Source: CAYSSJ01 sp964433675 (GTDB taxonomy: Bacteria > Cloacimonadota > Cloacimonadia > Cloacimonadales > TCS61). Taken from it: DNA of 64,000 nucleotides. The stretch lies in NCBI GenBank assembly GCA_964433675.1, contig CAYSSJ010000003.1, positions 130,560 to 194,559 of the forward strand, read 5' to 3'. Below, piece after piece: positions 37,364-47,300 of this stretch. Below the pieces are notes generated by a model. The model had not been told where the DNA came from, did not search any database, and saw only the letters and a list, made by a program, of their open reading frames with translations. A program made the translations under genes and the position numbers. Position 1 is the stretch's first letter. Every line of letters begins with the position of its first letter.

Positions 37364-37440
37364 AACCGTATGTAAAAAAATTTTGACTGTTTTTCTTGTC
37401 TATATTTTTTTACACAAAATTCTTGAATTAAGGAGTAAAT

Positions 37441-38148
37441 ATGAGAGTTATCATATTGAGTCTAATGGCTGTCTTATGCAGCACTCTGCTATTTGCAGCC
37501 GAAGCGGAAACCAATCCTCTGCAACAATATATGGCAGAGCCGAATGTAGATAATCTGAAGGCAGCGATCGATGTATATCAACAGAAATTAGAAGCAGAGG
37601 AATGGGAAGCCTCTTTTTATCTGGCCTATTTGTTCAATCATGAGTTGAATAAATCTTTGCAAACTTTGGATGAGAATTTTGATGAACTGGGAAGAGGATT
37701 CCAGTTCGCTTTTGCCAATTTTCTCGCTGATAATAACCGGGCAGAAGAGAGTCTGCCATATTATCAGAAATTAGCCGATGCCTATCCTGATTGGTCTTGC
37801 GTTTGGCGTCATCGTGCCGAAGCTCTCTATAATACCGGTAACTACGAAGATGCCGAGCAGTCGGCAGAGCAATCAATAAGAGCTGATGAAGAGCACTTCG
37901 ATGCTTATATCATGATGGCTAAGATCCAACATGAACTGGGGAAAGATGCTGAAGCATTGAAAACTCTGGAAACCGCTTTCCAATACGAAGATGAAGAGGA
38001 AGAATCGGGACATTCCTGCGATGTGGATATGCAAGAGGTTAATTATCTGTATCTTCAACTTCTGAAAATCAATGGTCGAGAAGCTGATTATCAAAAACTG
38101 AAATCAGAATTGGAGAAAGACTGCTCTCATAACGACTCTTGTAATTAG
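37441..38148 (+). CDS. Exported TPR-repeat protein
   Basis: This 235-residue protein has a signal peptide (about 1-20, ending LLFAA) and three to four tetratricopeptide repeats. The clearest are RHRAEALYNTGNYEDAEQSA and YIMMAKIQHELGKDAEALKT. The tail is His/Cys-bearing and acidic (DEEEESGHSCDVDMQEV ... DCSHNDSCN), with three cysteines and several histidines that might bind metal or form a disulfide (inference). It would act in the periplasm as a protein-protein scaffold. The start has AAGGAG six bases upstream. It lies divergent from tRNA-Arg and ends in a strong terminator, so it is its own unit. The specific partner is unknown. Confidence 0.8.
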   Translation: MRVIILSLMAVLCSTLLFAAEAETNPLQQYMAEPNVDNLKAAIDVYQQKLEAEEWEASFYLAYLFNHELNKSLQTLDENFDELGRGFQFAFANFLADNNRAEESLPYYQKLADAYPDWSCVWRHRAEALYNTGNYEDAEQSAEQSIRADEEHFDAYIMMAKIQHELGKDAEALKTLETAFQYEDEEEESGHSCDVDMQEVNYLYLQLLKINGREADYQKLKSELEKDCSHNDSCN

Positions 38149-38163
38149 AACAAAAAATCGTTT

Positions 38164-38207
38164 AAAAGGCTATCTGAAATGATGTTTTGCTTTAGATAGC
38201 CTTTTTA
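38164..38207 (+). terminator. Rho-independent terminator
   Basis: AAAAGGCTATCT (38164-38175) pairs with AGATAGCCTTTTT (38194-38206). The A-rich left end and T-rich right end make it potentially bidirectional. Confidence 0.88.
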
Positions 38208-38269
38208 TTATTGACTTCTCCTTTTGAAAACCAAAAATGTCACAAAAAGAAAGCCAGTCAGGAGGGGAG

Positions 38270-41047
38270 ATGTATTGGAAAGTACTATTAGGTTTGCTGA
38301 TGACTGTTTTGCTAATTTCTGCCGTAAATGCGACAGAGAGATTTGTCGTCAGGATCGAAAATCCGGATAATGAAATCATTGCGCTTGCAATAGAGAGAGA
38401 ATTCGATATTGCCGCTTATAAACCAGCTCAATTTCTCGATATTGTCGCCGACAGGACTCTATTTGATGAGTTGAGCCAAATGGAATATGAACTCAATGTT
38501 ACACAGACGGAAAGCCAGCTCAGATCCAATCTGCGCGAAGGTTTACGTATAGACGGATATAGAACTTATGATGAAGTTCTGGACGAGATGAACACCTATG
38601 TAGATCAGTATGAGGATCTGGTAAGATTGTATAATATTGGAGATAGCTGGGGCAAGATATATTATGATGATGGGAATATAAACTACGAGCCCTACCAGCA
38701 CGATATCTGGGCACTTAAACTAACCGATCAACCGGATGAAGATTTGGACAAACCGGCAGTTTACTATATGGGAGCACACCATGCCCGTGAACCGCTAAGC
38801 ACCGAAGTTACCATGACGGTCTTGGAACACCTTCTGGATAATTACGGTGACGATGACGAGATTACGTATCTGGTAGATAACACCGAGATTTGGTTTCTGC
38901 CTATCGTCAATCCGGATGGGCATAAAGTCGTATTGGATGAACTCGATGTCTGGTGGCGAAAAAATATCAGAGATAACAATGAGAACGGTCAATTTGATAC
39001 TAGCAATTACTATGGAAATGGAATAGACGGAGTAGATCTGAATCGTAACTATGGATTTGAGTGGGGTGCTTCGGCGAGTTTCTCAGCAACGACTTATAGC
39101 GGTCCTGCTCCTTTTTCCGAGCCGGAATTGCAGCCGATAGAAGATCTTTTGGCAGAGCGCCACTTCGTGGCGGGAATCAGTTATCATACCTATAGCGAAT
39201 TGGTTTTGTATCCATACGGGTATGCCAGCAATATATTAGCTCCTGACCATTTAGCACTTTCCTCCCTGGCGATAGAAATGGCAGAAGCAACTCCTAAATT
39301 GAACAGTACCGGTCATTACACACCTCAGCAATCTTGGGAACTCTATCCTGCTCGTGGTACTACAGACGATCATGCTTATGGTCAGCACGGTATCTTCGCC
39401 TATACTTTTGAGTTGGCAACGGAGTTTATCCCACCTCCAGCTCAAGTTATCCAAGTCTGCCAGGATAATATCGAAGCAGCTATGATACTATTGCGCAGAG
39501 TGCATCATTCCACGCTCACCGGTCTTGTTACCGATCAGGAAGGCGATCCGCTCGTTGCTGAAATTTTTATAGACGGCGTTGATGATGTCGGTGAGTTTCG
39601 GCATCCATATCTTAGTAATGAAGATTTCGGAAGATATTATCGGATGCTCACACCCGGCACCTACGATGTTAGCTTCTCTGCCTATGGATATGAAACGCAA
39701 ACTAGCGAAGATGTAGTTATCACCGAAGATGAAAACACCGTCCTCGATATCCAACTCCAACCTAGCGGAGAGACTTATACTATGTATGGCTATGTAATAG
39801 ATGGCGAAACAGGTGAAAATATCGAAAACGCTTCCGTACATGTCCAAAATGTCGAGATTGATGTCGAATATACAGACGAGGATGGATACTTCCAATTTGA
39901 TAATATGTATGCCTACCAATATGAGCTATATACCTCAGCAGCAGGTTATGCTACCAACACGATGAATGTCGATTTTTCTGCCACATCGGATCCGTTGCTC
40001 ATAGAATTGCATACACTTCCAGATGGAAGTTTCGAATCGGGCGAGTTGGAAGCGAGCTGGGAATTTGATGGTCATCTACCCTGGCAGATTGATACTTCCC
40101 AAACTTATCAAGGTGATTATGCAGCCAGAAGTGGAGCAATCACGCATGATCAATCCAGTGCAATGTATATAACTTATTATACTCCTGTGCAGGATGAGAT
40201 ATCATTTTATTTCCGCGTCTTTAGTGAAGAGGATTATGATTTTTTGAAATTTTACATCAATGATACGATAGTGGACATGTGGAGCGGTTATGTGAATTGG
40301 GAACAGGCTAGTTTTGAAGTAGAAGCAGGTTACAATACCTTCAGGTGGGAATATTCCAAAGATGAAGCTGTGTCAAACGGTTCGGATTGTGCTTGGATAG
40401 ATGAGATTTCTTTCCCAATCTCAGGTATCCCGATAGAATATGATTTTATTGTCGAGCCTGAAAGCATCGATGTAGAAATTGTTTCGGGAGATTCACTTAC
40501 GACCGAGATCGAAGTCTATAATTTGACTCCCCTCGATGTGGGATGGACTGCCGAACTCGATGATGATTATGATTGGATCCATATAGAAGAAACTGGCGGC
40601 ACAATCCCAGCGCAGGAGAGTATCACCATAGCGGTGAATCTGCTTAGCGAAGGTTTGGAAGCGGGATCTTATGCAGCTAATCTTCAGATAACTTGTGGCG
40701 ATGAATGGGAATATGAGCTTCCCATCCATATGGATGTGCTACAAACTTCTGCTGATGAGGATGTGCCTTTGGTTACCGAGCTGACCGGAAATTATCCCAA
40801 TCCGTTCAATCCCAACACTTCTATCAACTTTAGCCTCAGCAATGTGGGGCATGTAACCTTGGATGTTTACAACCTAAGAGGGCAGAAGGTGAACACATTG
40901 GTAGACGAAACTATGCAGCCCGGCTATCATACAGTGAACTGGGACGGAAGAGACAAAAATGATCGTCCGGTAGCAAGCGGAATTTATTTCTACCGTATGC
41001 AGACGGGAGAATATACATATATAAGGAAGATGATGTTGATAAAATAG
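38270..41047 (+). CDS. Exported M14 zinc carboxypeptidase, paralogue 1, with sorting domain
   Basis: The ATG at 38270 follows AGGAGG by four bases and starts a signal peptide (about 1-22); an ATG 33 bases upstream lacks an RBS. The 925-residue protein has a propeptide-like region (about 23-110) and an M14 catalytic domain (about 115-420). Zinc ligands are His171 and Glu174 (HHAREPL) and His306 (SYHTYSELVLYPYG); the general base is Glu381 (FELATEF); DGVDLNRNYGF supplies the substrate-binding Asn/Arg. Two carboxypeptidase-regulatory folds (about 420-590), a jelly roll (about 595-730), a BACON-like domain and a C-terminal sorting domain (NYPNPFNPNTSI to KMMLIK) follow. It should release C-terminal amino acids from peptides outside the cell. 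P. gingivalis CPG70, a Lys/Arg-specific M14 enzyme, is a useful comparison, but specificity here is unproven. The next paralogue starts 28 bp downstream. Confidence 0.92.
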   Translation: MYWKVLLGLLMTVLLISAVNATERFVVRIENPDNEIIALAIEREFDIAAYKPAQFLDIVADRTLFDELSQMEYELNVTQTESQLRSNLREGLRIDGYRTYDEVLDEMNTYVDQYEDLVRLYNIGDSWGKIYYDDGNINYEPYQHDIWALKLTDQPDEDLDKPAVYYMGAHHAREPLSTEVTMTVLEHLLDNYGDDDEITYLVDNTEIWFLPIVNPDGHKVVLDELDVWWRKNIRDNNENGQFDTSNYYGNGIDGVDLNRNYGFEWGASASFSATTYSGPAPFSEPELQPIEDLLAERHFVAGISYHTYSELVLYPYGYASNILAPDHLALSSLAIEMAEATPKLNSTGHYTPQQSWELYPARGTTDDHAYGQHGIFAYTFELATEFIPPPAQVIQVCQDNIEAAMILLRRVHHSTLTGLVTDQEGDPLVAEIFIDGVDDVGEFRHPYLSNEDFGRYYRMLTPGTYDVSFSAYGYETQTSEDVVITEDENTVLDIQLQPSGETYTMYGYVIDGETGENIENASVHVQNVEIDVEYTDEDGYFQFDNMYAYQYELYTSAAGYATNTMNVDFSATSDPLLIELHTLPDGSFESGELEASWEFDGHLPWQIDTSQTYQGDYAARSGAITHDQSSAMYITYYTPVQDEISFYFRVFSEEDYDFLKFYINDTIVDMWSGYVNWEQASFEVEAGYNTFRWEYSKDEAVSNGSDCAWIDEISFPISGIPIEYDFIVEPESIDVEIVSGDSLTTEIEVYNLTPLDVGWTAELDDDYDWIHIEETGGTIPAQESITIAVNLLSEGLEAGSYAANLQITCGDEWEYELPIHMDVLQTSADEDVPLVTELTGNYPNPFNPNTSINFSLSNVGHVTLDVYNLRGQKVNTLVDETMQPGYHTVNWDGRDKNDRPVASGIYFYRMQTGEYTYIRKMMLIK

Positions 41048-41075
41048 GGCTTTGTTTCATTCATAGGAGGAAATT

Positions 41076-44000
41076 ATGAAACTTTTGTGCTGTATCTTTG
41101 TTTTGATGATAGGATCATTATTGGTAGCGCAGTCGGTAATCATTCGGATCGATGAACCGGATGAGGAATTGCTCTTCTGGCTCACGAAAGAGGGGTTTGA
41201 TATCGCATCTTATAGACCGGCTGAATATGTAGATGTAATTACTGAGCGATCTAAGCTGGTTAGTTTCGAGAGCAGAGGATATAGAGCAGAAATTATCCAG
41301 ACCGAAGCAGAAGTGATCAGGCAGTTGCGATCTGCCATAGAAATAGATGGATACCGCGATTATGATGAGGTTTTGGATGATCTGAACTCTCTGGTAGATA
41401 CGCATGAGAATATTGCCCGCATTTACAATCTCGGGGATAGCTGGGGGAAAATATATTACAATGAAGGATTGAACTTCTATGAACCATATCAGCATGAGAT
41501 CTGGGCAGTGAAAGTAACAGCCGATCCCGATTCTTTGGCAGATAAGCCGGCAGTTTTCTATTTCGGAGGTTATCATGCCCGAGAACCTTTGAGTGTGGAA
41601 GTGGCAATCACCTTCTTGGAATATATTTTAGATAACTATGGCGATGATGATGAGATCACTTTTTTGGTAGATAATACCGAGATCTGGTTTTTACCATTGG
41701 TGAATCCGGATGGGCACAAAATCGTCTTGGACGAGATCGATATCTGGTGGCGAAAAAATATCAGGGATAACAACGAGAATGGTCAGTTCGATTCCAATTA
41801 TTCTTCCGGGCAAGGTGTGGATGGTGTGGACTTGAACCGGAATCACAGTTTTGGTTGGGAGTATTCCACCAATACGACAGCGGCTACTTATGGTGGACCA
41901 AATCCGTTTTCCGAGCCGGAAGTATCTCCCATAGCCGATCTGTTTGAGCAGCGTAATTTCGTCGCCGGCATCAGTTATCATACCTACGGCGAACTTGTTT
42001 TGCATTCCTACTCTTATGATTACAACACCTACACACCCGACCATGATGCACTCTCCGATCTTGCTACCAATGTCGCCGAAGCAATACCTACATTGGATGG
42101 ATATGGACATTATACACCTCAGATATCCTGGCAGCTTTATCCCTCCAAAGGTAATCTGAACGATTATGCTTACGGAGTGCATGGGATCTTCTCCTTCACG
42201 GTGGAACTTGCTACACAGTTTATCCCACCGGCAGCACAGATCAATCAAGTTTGTCAGGATAATATCGAAGGAGCAATGGTGTTGCTGAGAAGGGTACACA
42301 ACTCCACGTTGACCGGTCATATTACCGACATGGATGGAGAGGCGCTCGAAGCTGAAGTATTTGTCCACAGTGTGGACGATACTGGCGATTTTCGGCACCC
42401 GATCGAAAGCGATGAAACTTTCGGTAGGTACTACCGTATGTTGTTACCAGATACATATTCGGTTACTTACTCCGCTTTCGGATATGATCCGGTGACTATA
42501 GATGATATAGTGATAACCGCAGATGAAAACACTATTGTGGATGTGCAATTGGAAGCCGCTCCACTTGTATTTTTAGATGCTGAAGTAGATGACTCTCTTT
42601 ATGGAAATGACGATGGCATATTCGATCCGGGAGAGACTGTCGAGATGATAGTTACTTATACTAATGCCGGAACGGAAACTCTTTATAATCTTGAAGCCGA
42701 GTTGTTTTGTGATAGTCCATACATCATTATAGATGAACCTAACCCTGTAGCGTTAGATAGTATCGCACCCGAAGCAGAGGAGAGCTTCGTCTTCACTGTG
42801 TCCGCATCTTTGGCAACGCCGGATAGTTACATAGCCGCATTCGAAGTAACGGCAGAAGCAGATGCAGGTTTTAGCAGCGTAGATAGTTTTGATATCCGGA
42901 TTGGCGGTTATATTATCGAAGAATACTTCGATGAATGGTTACCCGAAGGCTGGGAAGTTACTTCTACCGGTGCGAATGTAAACTGGCAGCAGAATAACAG
43001 CAACAATGCCGGCGGCGAAGAACCGGAAGCACGTTTCTACTGGTCTCCATCGACAGATGCTACCCAAAGACTTATCTCACCGGAGATCAATACAAGCGGG
43101 TCGGAATCTATCGATCTGGAATTCAAGCATTACAACAACGACTTCAGCGGTGGCTATACTTTGAAGCTGGAAACTAGCGGCGACGGTGGAGACACTTGGA
43201 CAGAAGTGATGGTATTCCCCTCTACAGACTTTGGTCCCGAACTCGAAGAGATAACTATAGACAACGATGATGTCGGTTCCGATCAGTTTAGAATAGCTTG
43301 GACTTTCGACGGTGATTCCTGGAATATCAACTGGTGGTGTATAGATGATGTTATTGTAGGTGGTGTGTCAACTTACGAAGTAGCTTATTTTGAGGGACAT
43401 GTAAGCTTGAGTGGTGGCAATGGTGATTTGACGAATGTGCTGGTTACAGCCGGCGATCAGATGGACTATTGCGACGAAGATGGCTTCTACTCTCTGGCAG
43501 TGCTGGAAGGAACTTATGAGATAACTGCTACTCTGGACGATTATGTGCCAATGACAGTGGAAGATGTCTCTATAGCAGTCGGCGATACAATCACAGTCGA
43601 TTTTGAGCTGGAGTATATCACACCTCCGGCGAATCTGGAATATGATCTGGACTTCCATGAAGTTACCCTAATGTGGGAAGATGCAGAAGTAATCAGAACA
43701 GATAGGGCAGGACGTCTGAGCAGTTCTAATCAGCAGTTATCTGCGAGCAGAGAGAGGCTAACAAGAGAACAAAGCCGACCTCTTACTCATTTCAATATCT
43801 ACCGCAGCTATGAAGAGGATGATTTTGAGATGATCGGCACATCGGAAGAGACTACATATATAGACGAATTGGATGAAGGTGGCTATTATCAGTACTATGT
43901 CACCGCAGTTTACAACGAAGAATATGAATCTGAGCCATCCAACACAGTCGAGATCGATGTAGTAGATGCCGGTGATGATCCCATCCCGATGGTAACAGAG

Positions 44001-44267
44001 CTAAGCGGCAACTATCCGAATCCGTTCAATCCGGAGACTACGATCAGTTATAGTCTCAAAAGTGAAGAGCATGTTGTCATTGATATCTACAATATCCGAG
44101 GACAAAAAGTGAAGACCTTGGTCGATGAACAACAAACAGCCGGTTATCACACGGTAGTATGGAATGGCAGAGATAGTAATGATCGCTCGGTAGCAAGCGG
44201 AGTCTATTTCTCCAGAATGCAGGCCGGAGAATATAAAAAAGTTAAAAAAATGCTATTAATTAAATAA
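41076..44267 (+). CDS. Exported M14 zinc carboxypeptidase, paralogue 2, with adhesin and sorting domains
   Basis: This 1,063-residue tandem paralogue is strongly similar to the preceding gene over the first ~490 residues. The RBS AGGAGG and signal peptide (about 1-19) fix the start. Zinc ligands are His167, Glu170 and His302; the catalytic Glu377 lies in FTVELATQF. After one regulatory-like fold (about 410-490) it departs from its sister: a CARDB-like repeat (DDGIFDPGETVEM), a cleaved-adhesin jelly roll (EEYFDEWLPEGW, about 610-765), a second regulatory-like fold and an FN3. The FN3 has an Arg-rich B-C insert (43679-43787, seven Arg, no Lys). The sorting domain (NYPNPFNPETTI) ends it. The jelly roll is almost the same as in the C25 protein, which follows 67 bp later without a terminator, so the three genes are probably one operon. 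Confidence 0.92.
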   Translation: MKLLCCIFVLMIGSLLVAQSVIIRIDEPDEELLFWLTKEGFDIASYRPAEYVDVITERSKLVSFESRGYRAEIIQTEAEVIRQLRSAIEIDGYRDYDEVLDDLNSLVDTHENIARIYNLGDSWGKIYYNEGLNFYEPYQHEIWAVKVTADPDSLADKPAVFYFGGYHAREPLSVEVAITFLEYILDNYGDDDEITFLVDNTEIWFLPLVNPDGHKIVLDEIDIWWRKNIRDNNENGQFDSNYSSGQGVDGVDLNRNHSFGWEYSTNTTAATYGGPNPFSEPEVSPIADLFEQRNFVAGISYHTYGELVLHSYSYDYNTYTPDHDALSDLATNVAEAIPTLDGYGHYTPQISWQLYPSKGNLNDYAYGVHGIFSFTVELATQFIPPAAQINQVCQDNIEGAMVLLRRVHNSTLTGHITDMDGEALEAEVFVHSVDDTGDFRHPIESDETFGRYYRMLLPDTYSVTYSAFGYDPVTIDDIVITADENTIVDVQLEAAPLVFLDAEVDDSLYGNDDGIFDPGETVEMIVTYTNAGTETLYNLEAELFCDSPYIIIDEPNPVALDSIAPEAEESFVFTVSASLATPDSYIAAFEVTAEADAGFSSVDSFDIRIGGYIIEEYFDEWLPEGWEVTSTGANVNWQQNNSNNAGGEEPEARFYWSPSTDATQRLISPEINTSGSESIDLEFKHYNNDFSGGYTLKLETSGDGGDTWTEVMVFPSTDFGPELEEITIDNDDVGSDQFRIAWTFDGDSWNINWWCIDDVIVGGVSTYEVAYFEGHVSLSGGNGDLTNVLVTAGDQMDYCDEDGFYSLAVLEGTYEITATLDDYVPMTVEDVSIAVGDTITVDFELEYITPPANLEYDLDFHEVTLMWEDAEVIRTDRAGRLSSSNQQLSASRERLTREQSRPLTHFNIYRSYEEDDFEMIGTSEETTYIDELDEGGYYQYYVTAVYNEEYESEPSNTVEIDVVDAGDDPIPMVTELSGNYPNPFNPETTISYSLKSEEHVVIDIYNIRGQKVKTLVDEQQTAGYHTVVWNGRDSNDRSVASGVYFSRMQAGEYKKVKKMLLIK

Positions 44268-44334
44268 ATTGGAAGGAAAATTGCATTAAATTCACAAGAA
44301 TAATAAGGTGTAAATTAGATAAAAGGAGAATAGT

Positions 44335-47300
44335 ATGTTTATGAAAAAGTTGAAGACAGTAGGTGTGATTGCATTTTTGATGCTTTGGACAGTATTTGCA
44401 TTTTCGACAGAAGCAATTACATTCGATTACCCGGATGCATGGGGTGAACACGGATTTAGTATGGAATATTCTTCCCGTGGTGGAGTTTCACTCAATTTTT
44501 CTATTAATGAATTTGAATTGGTAACAGATGATTTGGATGGAGAAACTGTACATCGGCTCTTGATGCCGCAAGTATTTCTTCCCAATGATGCTGGTGCTCC
44601 CAATCTGCCCGCTATGAGCAAGTATATTGCGTTGCCCAAGGGAGCTCAAGCGCGACTGAATGTTACTTCTTCTCGGACTGAGACACTGCAGAATATCAAC
44701 ATGGAACCGGCTCCCCGTATTCCTGCAGGAGTAGAAGATGGACCTTTGGAATATGTGCATAACATGAACATATATACACGGGATGAATTTTATCCGGAAA
44801 ATCCGGTAGCATTGTCTGACCAGACAGATGTTCGTGGCATGGACGTTGTCATTATAGGCATCACTCCGTTTCAGTATAATCCGGTAACCGAAGAACTGGT
44901 CATCTACCATGATCTGAAAGTAGAAGTTGATTTTGTCGGTGGCAGCGGTCACTTTGGTGATGATCGTCTGCGCAGCCGTTGGTTCGATCCGATATTGTAT
45001 GATCTGGCAATCAATTCAGACCAGATCCCACGCATAGATTATACCTCTCGAAATACTCGCGAAGATGATGGATTTGAATATTTGGTCATAGTACCGGACG
45101 ATCCCGATTTCATCGCTTGGGGCGATTCTATCAAAGTCTTCCGTAATCAACAGGGAATCAAAACAGAGGTTTTAACCACTACAGATGTGGGTGGTAACAA
45201 TCATACACAGATCAAAAATTATATTTCTGATGCGTACAACAACTGGGATATTCCACCCGTAGCCGTATTACTTCTGGCAGATTATGGTACCACAGGTAAT
45301 AGAGTAACCAGCGAACTGAGGACAGATCATCCGTATGGTGGTTCTCAGTATATTTCCGACCACTATTATAGTGATATGAACAATAACGATATGACAGATG
45401 TTATAATGGCTCGTATTACTGCACAAGATACTGCAGATCTGGAAAATATGGTCAATAAATTTCTCGATTATGAGAGAAATCCTCCCACTAATTCTCATTA
45501 CTATGATGAACCGATTACAGCAATGGGATGGCAGACTGAGCGCTGGTTCCAGTTATGTTCAGAAACTGTGAACGGCTTCTGGGAATTTGAACTTGGTAAA
45601 AACCCACTCAGACAAAATAATATCTATAGTGGCTCTCCTAGTAATTCCTGGTCATCAAATGCCAATACTTCTATGGTAGTTAACTATTTCGGTCCGAATG
45701 GATTGGGATATATACCAGCTACACCTTCTCATTTGAATAATTTCGGTTGGAATGCTAATGCGACATCGCTGAACAATGCTATCAATGCCGGTGCTTTCAT
45801 GGTGATGCACCGTGATCATGGTTTGGAATCCGGTTGGGGAGAACCGCATTACAGAAATGAACATCTTCCCGGTCTTACTAACGAAGATCTTACCTTTGTT
45901 TTTTCCATCAACTGTCTGACAGGCAAATTCAATTGGACTGGGGGAGAAAGCTTTACAGAAGCGTTTCATAGACATGATTATGGCGCATTGGGTCTGATAG
46001 CAGCTTCGGAGATATCTTATTCTTTTGTTAATGATACTTATGTCTGGGGCATGATGGATAATATGTGGCCTGAATTTATGCCGGATAACACTAACCCTCC
46101 TGTACCACGCGGCGTATTGCCTGCCTTTGGTAATGCAGCGGGTAAGTATTTCCTACAAGGTTCAGCTTGGCCATATAATCCACAGCATAAACATATCACC
46201 TATTATCTTTTCCACCATCATGGTGATGCTTTTACCACTGTATATACAGAAATGCCACAAGACTTAACCGTGCAACATGATCCTGTGTTGATGAGTGGAT
46301 TGAGTTCATTTACAGTTACAGCAGATGAAGGCGCTCTGATCGCTTTATCCGTAGAAGGTGAGATTATTGGAACCGGTGTAGGAACAGGACAACCGGAAAT
46401 GATTGATATCGAACCTCAAATCCCGCCTACAATGGTGGATCTGGTGATCACAAAACAAGATTACTATCGTTATCATCAGCAGCTACAAGTCATCCCGCCC
46501 GATGGCGCTTATGTAGTTTACAACGACTATATGCTCAATGACGAATTAGGTAATGATAACGGACAGATAGATTATGGTGAGACAATCATGCTCGGTATGG
46601 CTGTTAACAATGTGGGTAACGAAGATGCAACTAACGTATCAGTTACACTTTCTACCGACGATGAATATGTTACTATCACCGATGATACTCATACATTCGG
46701 TTTTATCGAAGCAAATACAATAGTATCCGAAGATGACATATTCACCTTTGATGTCGGTTATGATATTCCGAACAATCACTCGATCAGTTTCATGCTTACA
46801 GCCACAGATGGTGATGATACATGGGAGAGTTATTTCTCCATTCGTGGTTATGCACCAATCCTCGAATTTGTCGGTGTAGAGATAGATGATACTACTCACG
46901 GCAATAGTAATGGCATGTTTGATCCGGGTGAGACAGTCGAGTTGATAATAAGTGTTGAAAACGTCGGTCAATCTGAAGCATATGATGCTATAGTATCTTT
47001 GTTATCAAACGATCCTTATATTACTATCATAGATAATGATCCGGCGTCAATCGGCGACATCCAACCCGAAGAAGTCATATCGCACGCATTTATGGTAAGC
47101 TCTTCTCTCAATACACCCGAATCTCATCCAGCGCAGTTTATGGTAGAAATAGAAGCAGAACACGATATAGAAGGTAGCGGAGAATTCGAAGTTCAAGTTG
47201 GTGATTTCTTGATCGAAGAATATTTCGATGAGTGGTTGCCTGCAGGTTGGGAGACCACCTCCACTGCCGGTAGTATTAACTGGGAACAAAACAGTAGTAG

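Noticed and set aside
38237..38269. Upstream ATG for the first M14 gene.
   Set aside because: No RBS precedes it, and AGGAGG sits between it and the ATG at 38270, which begins the signal peptide.
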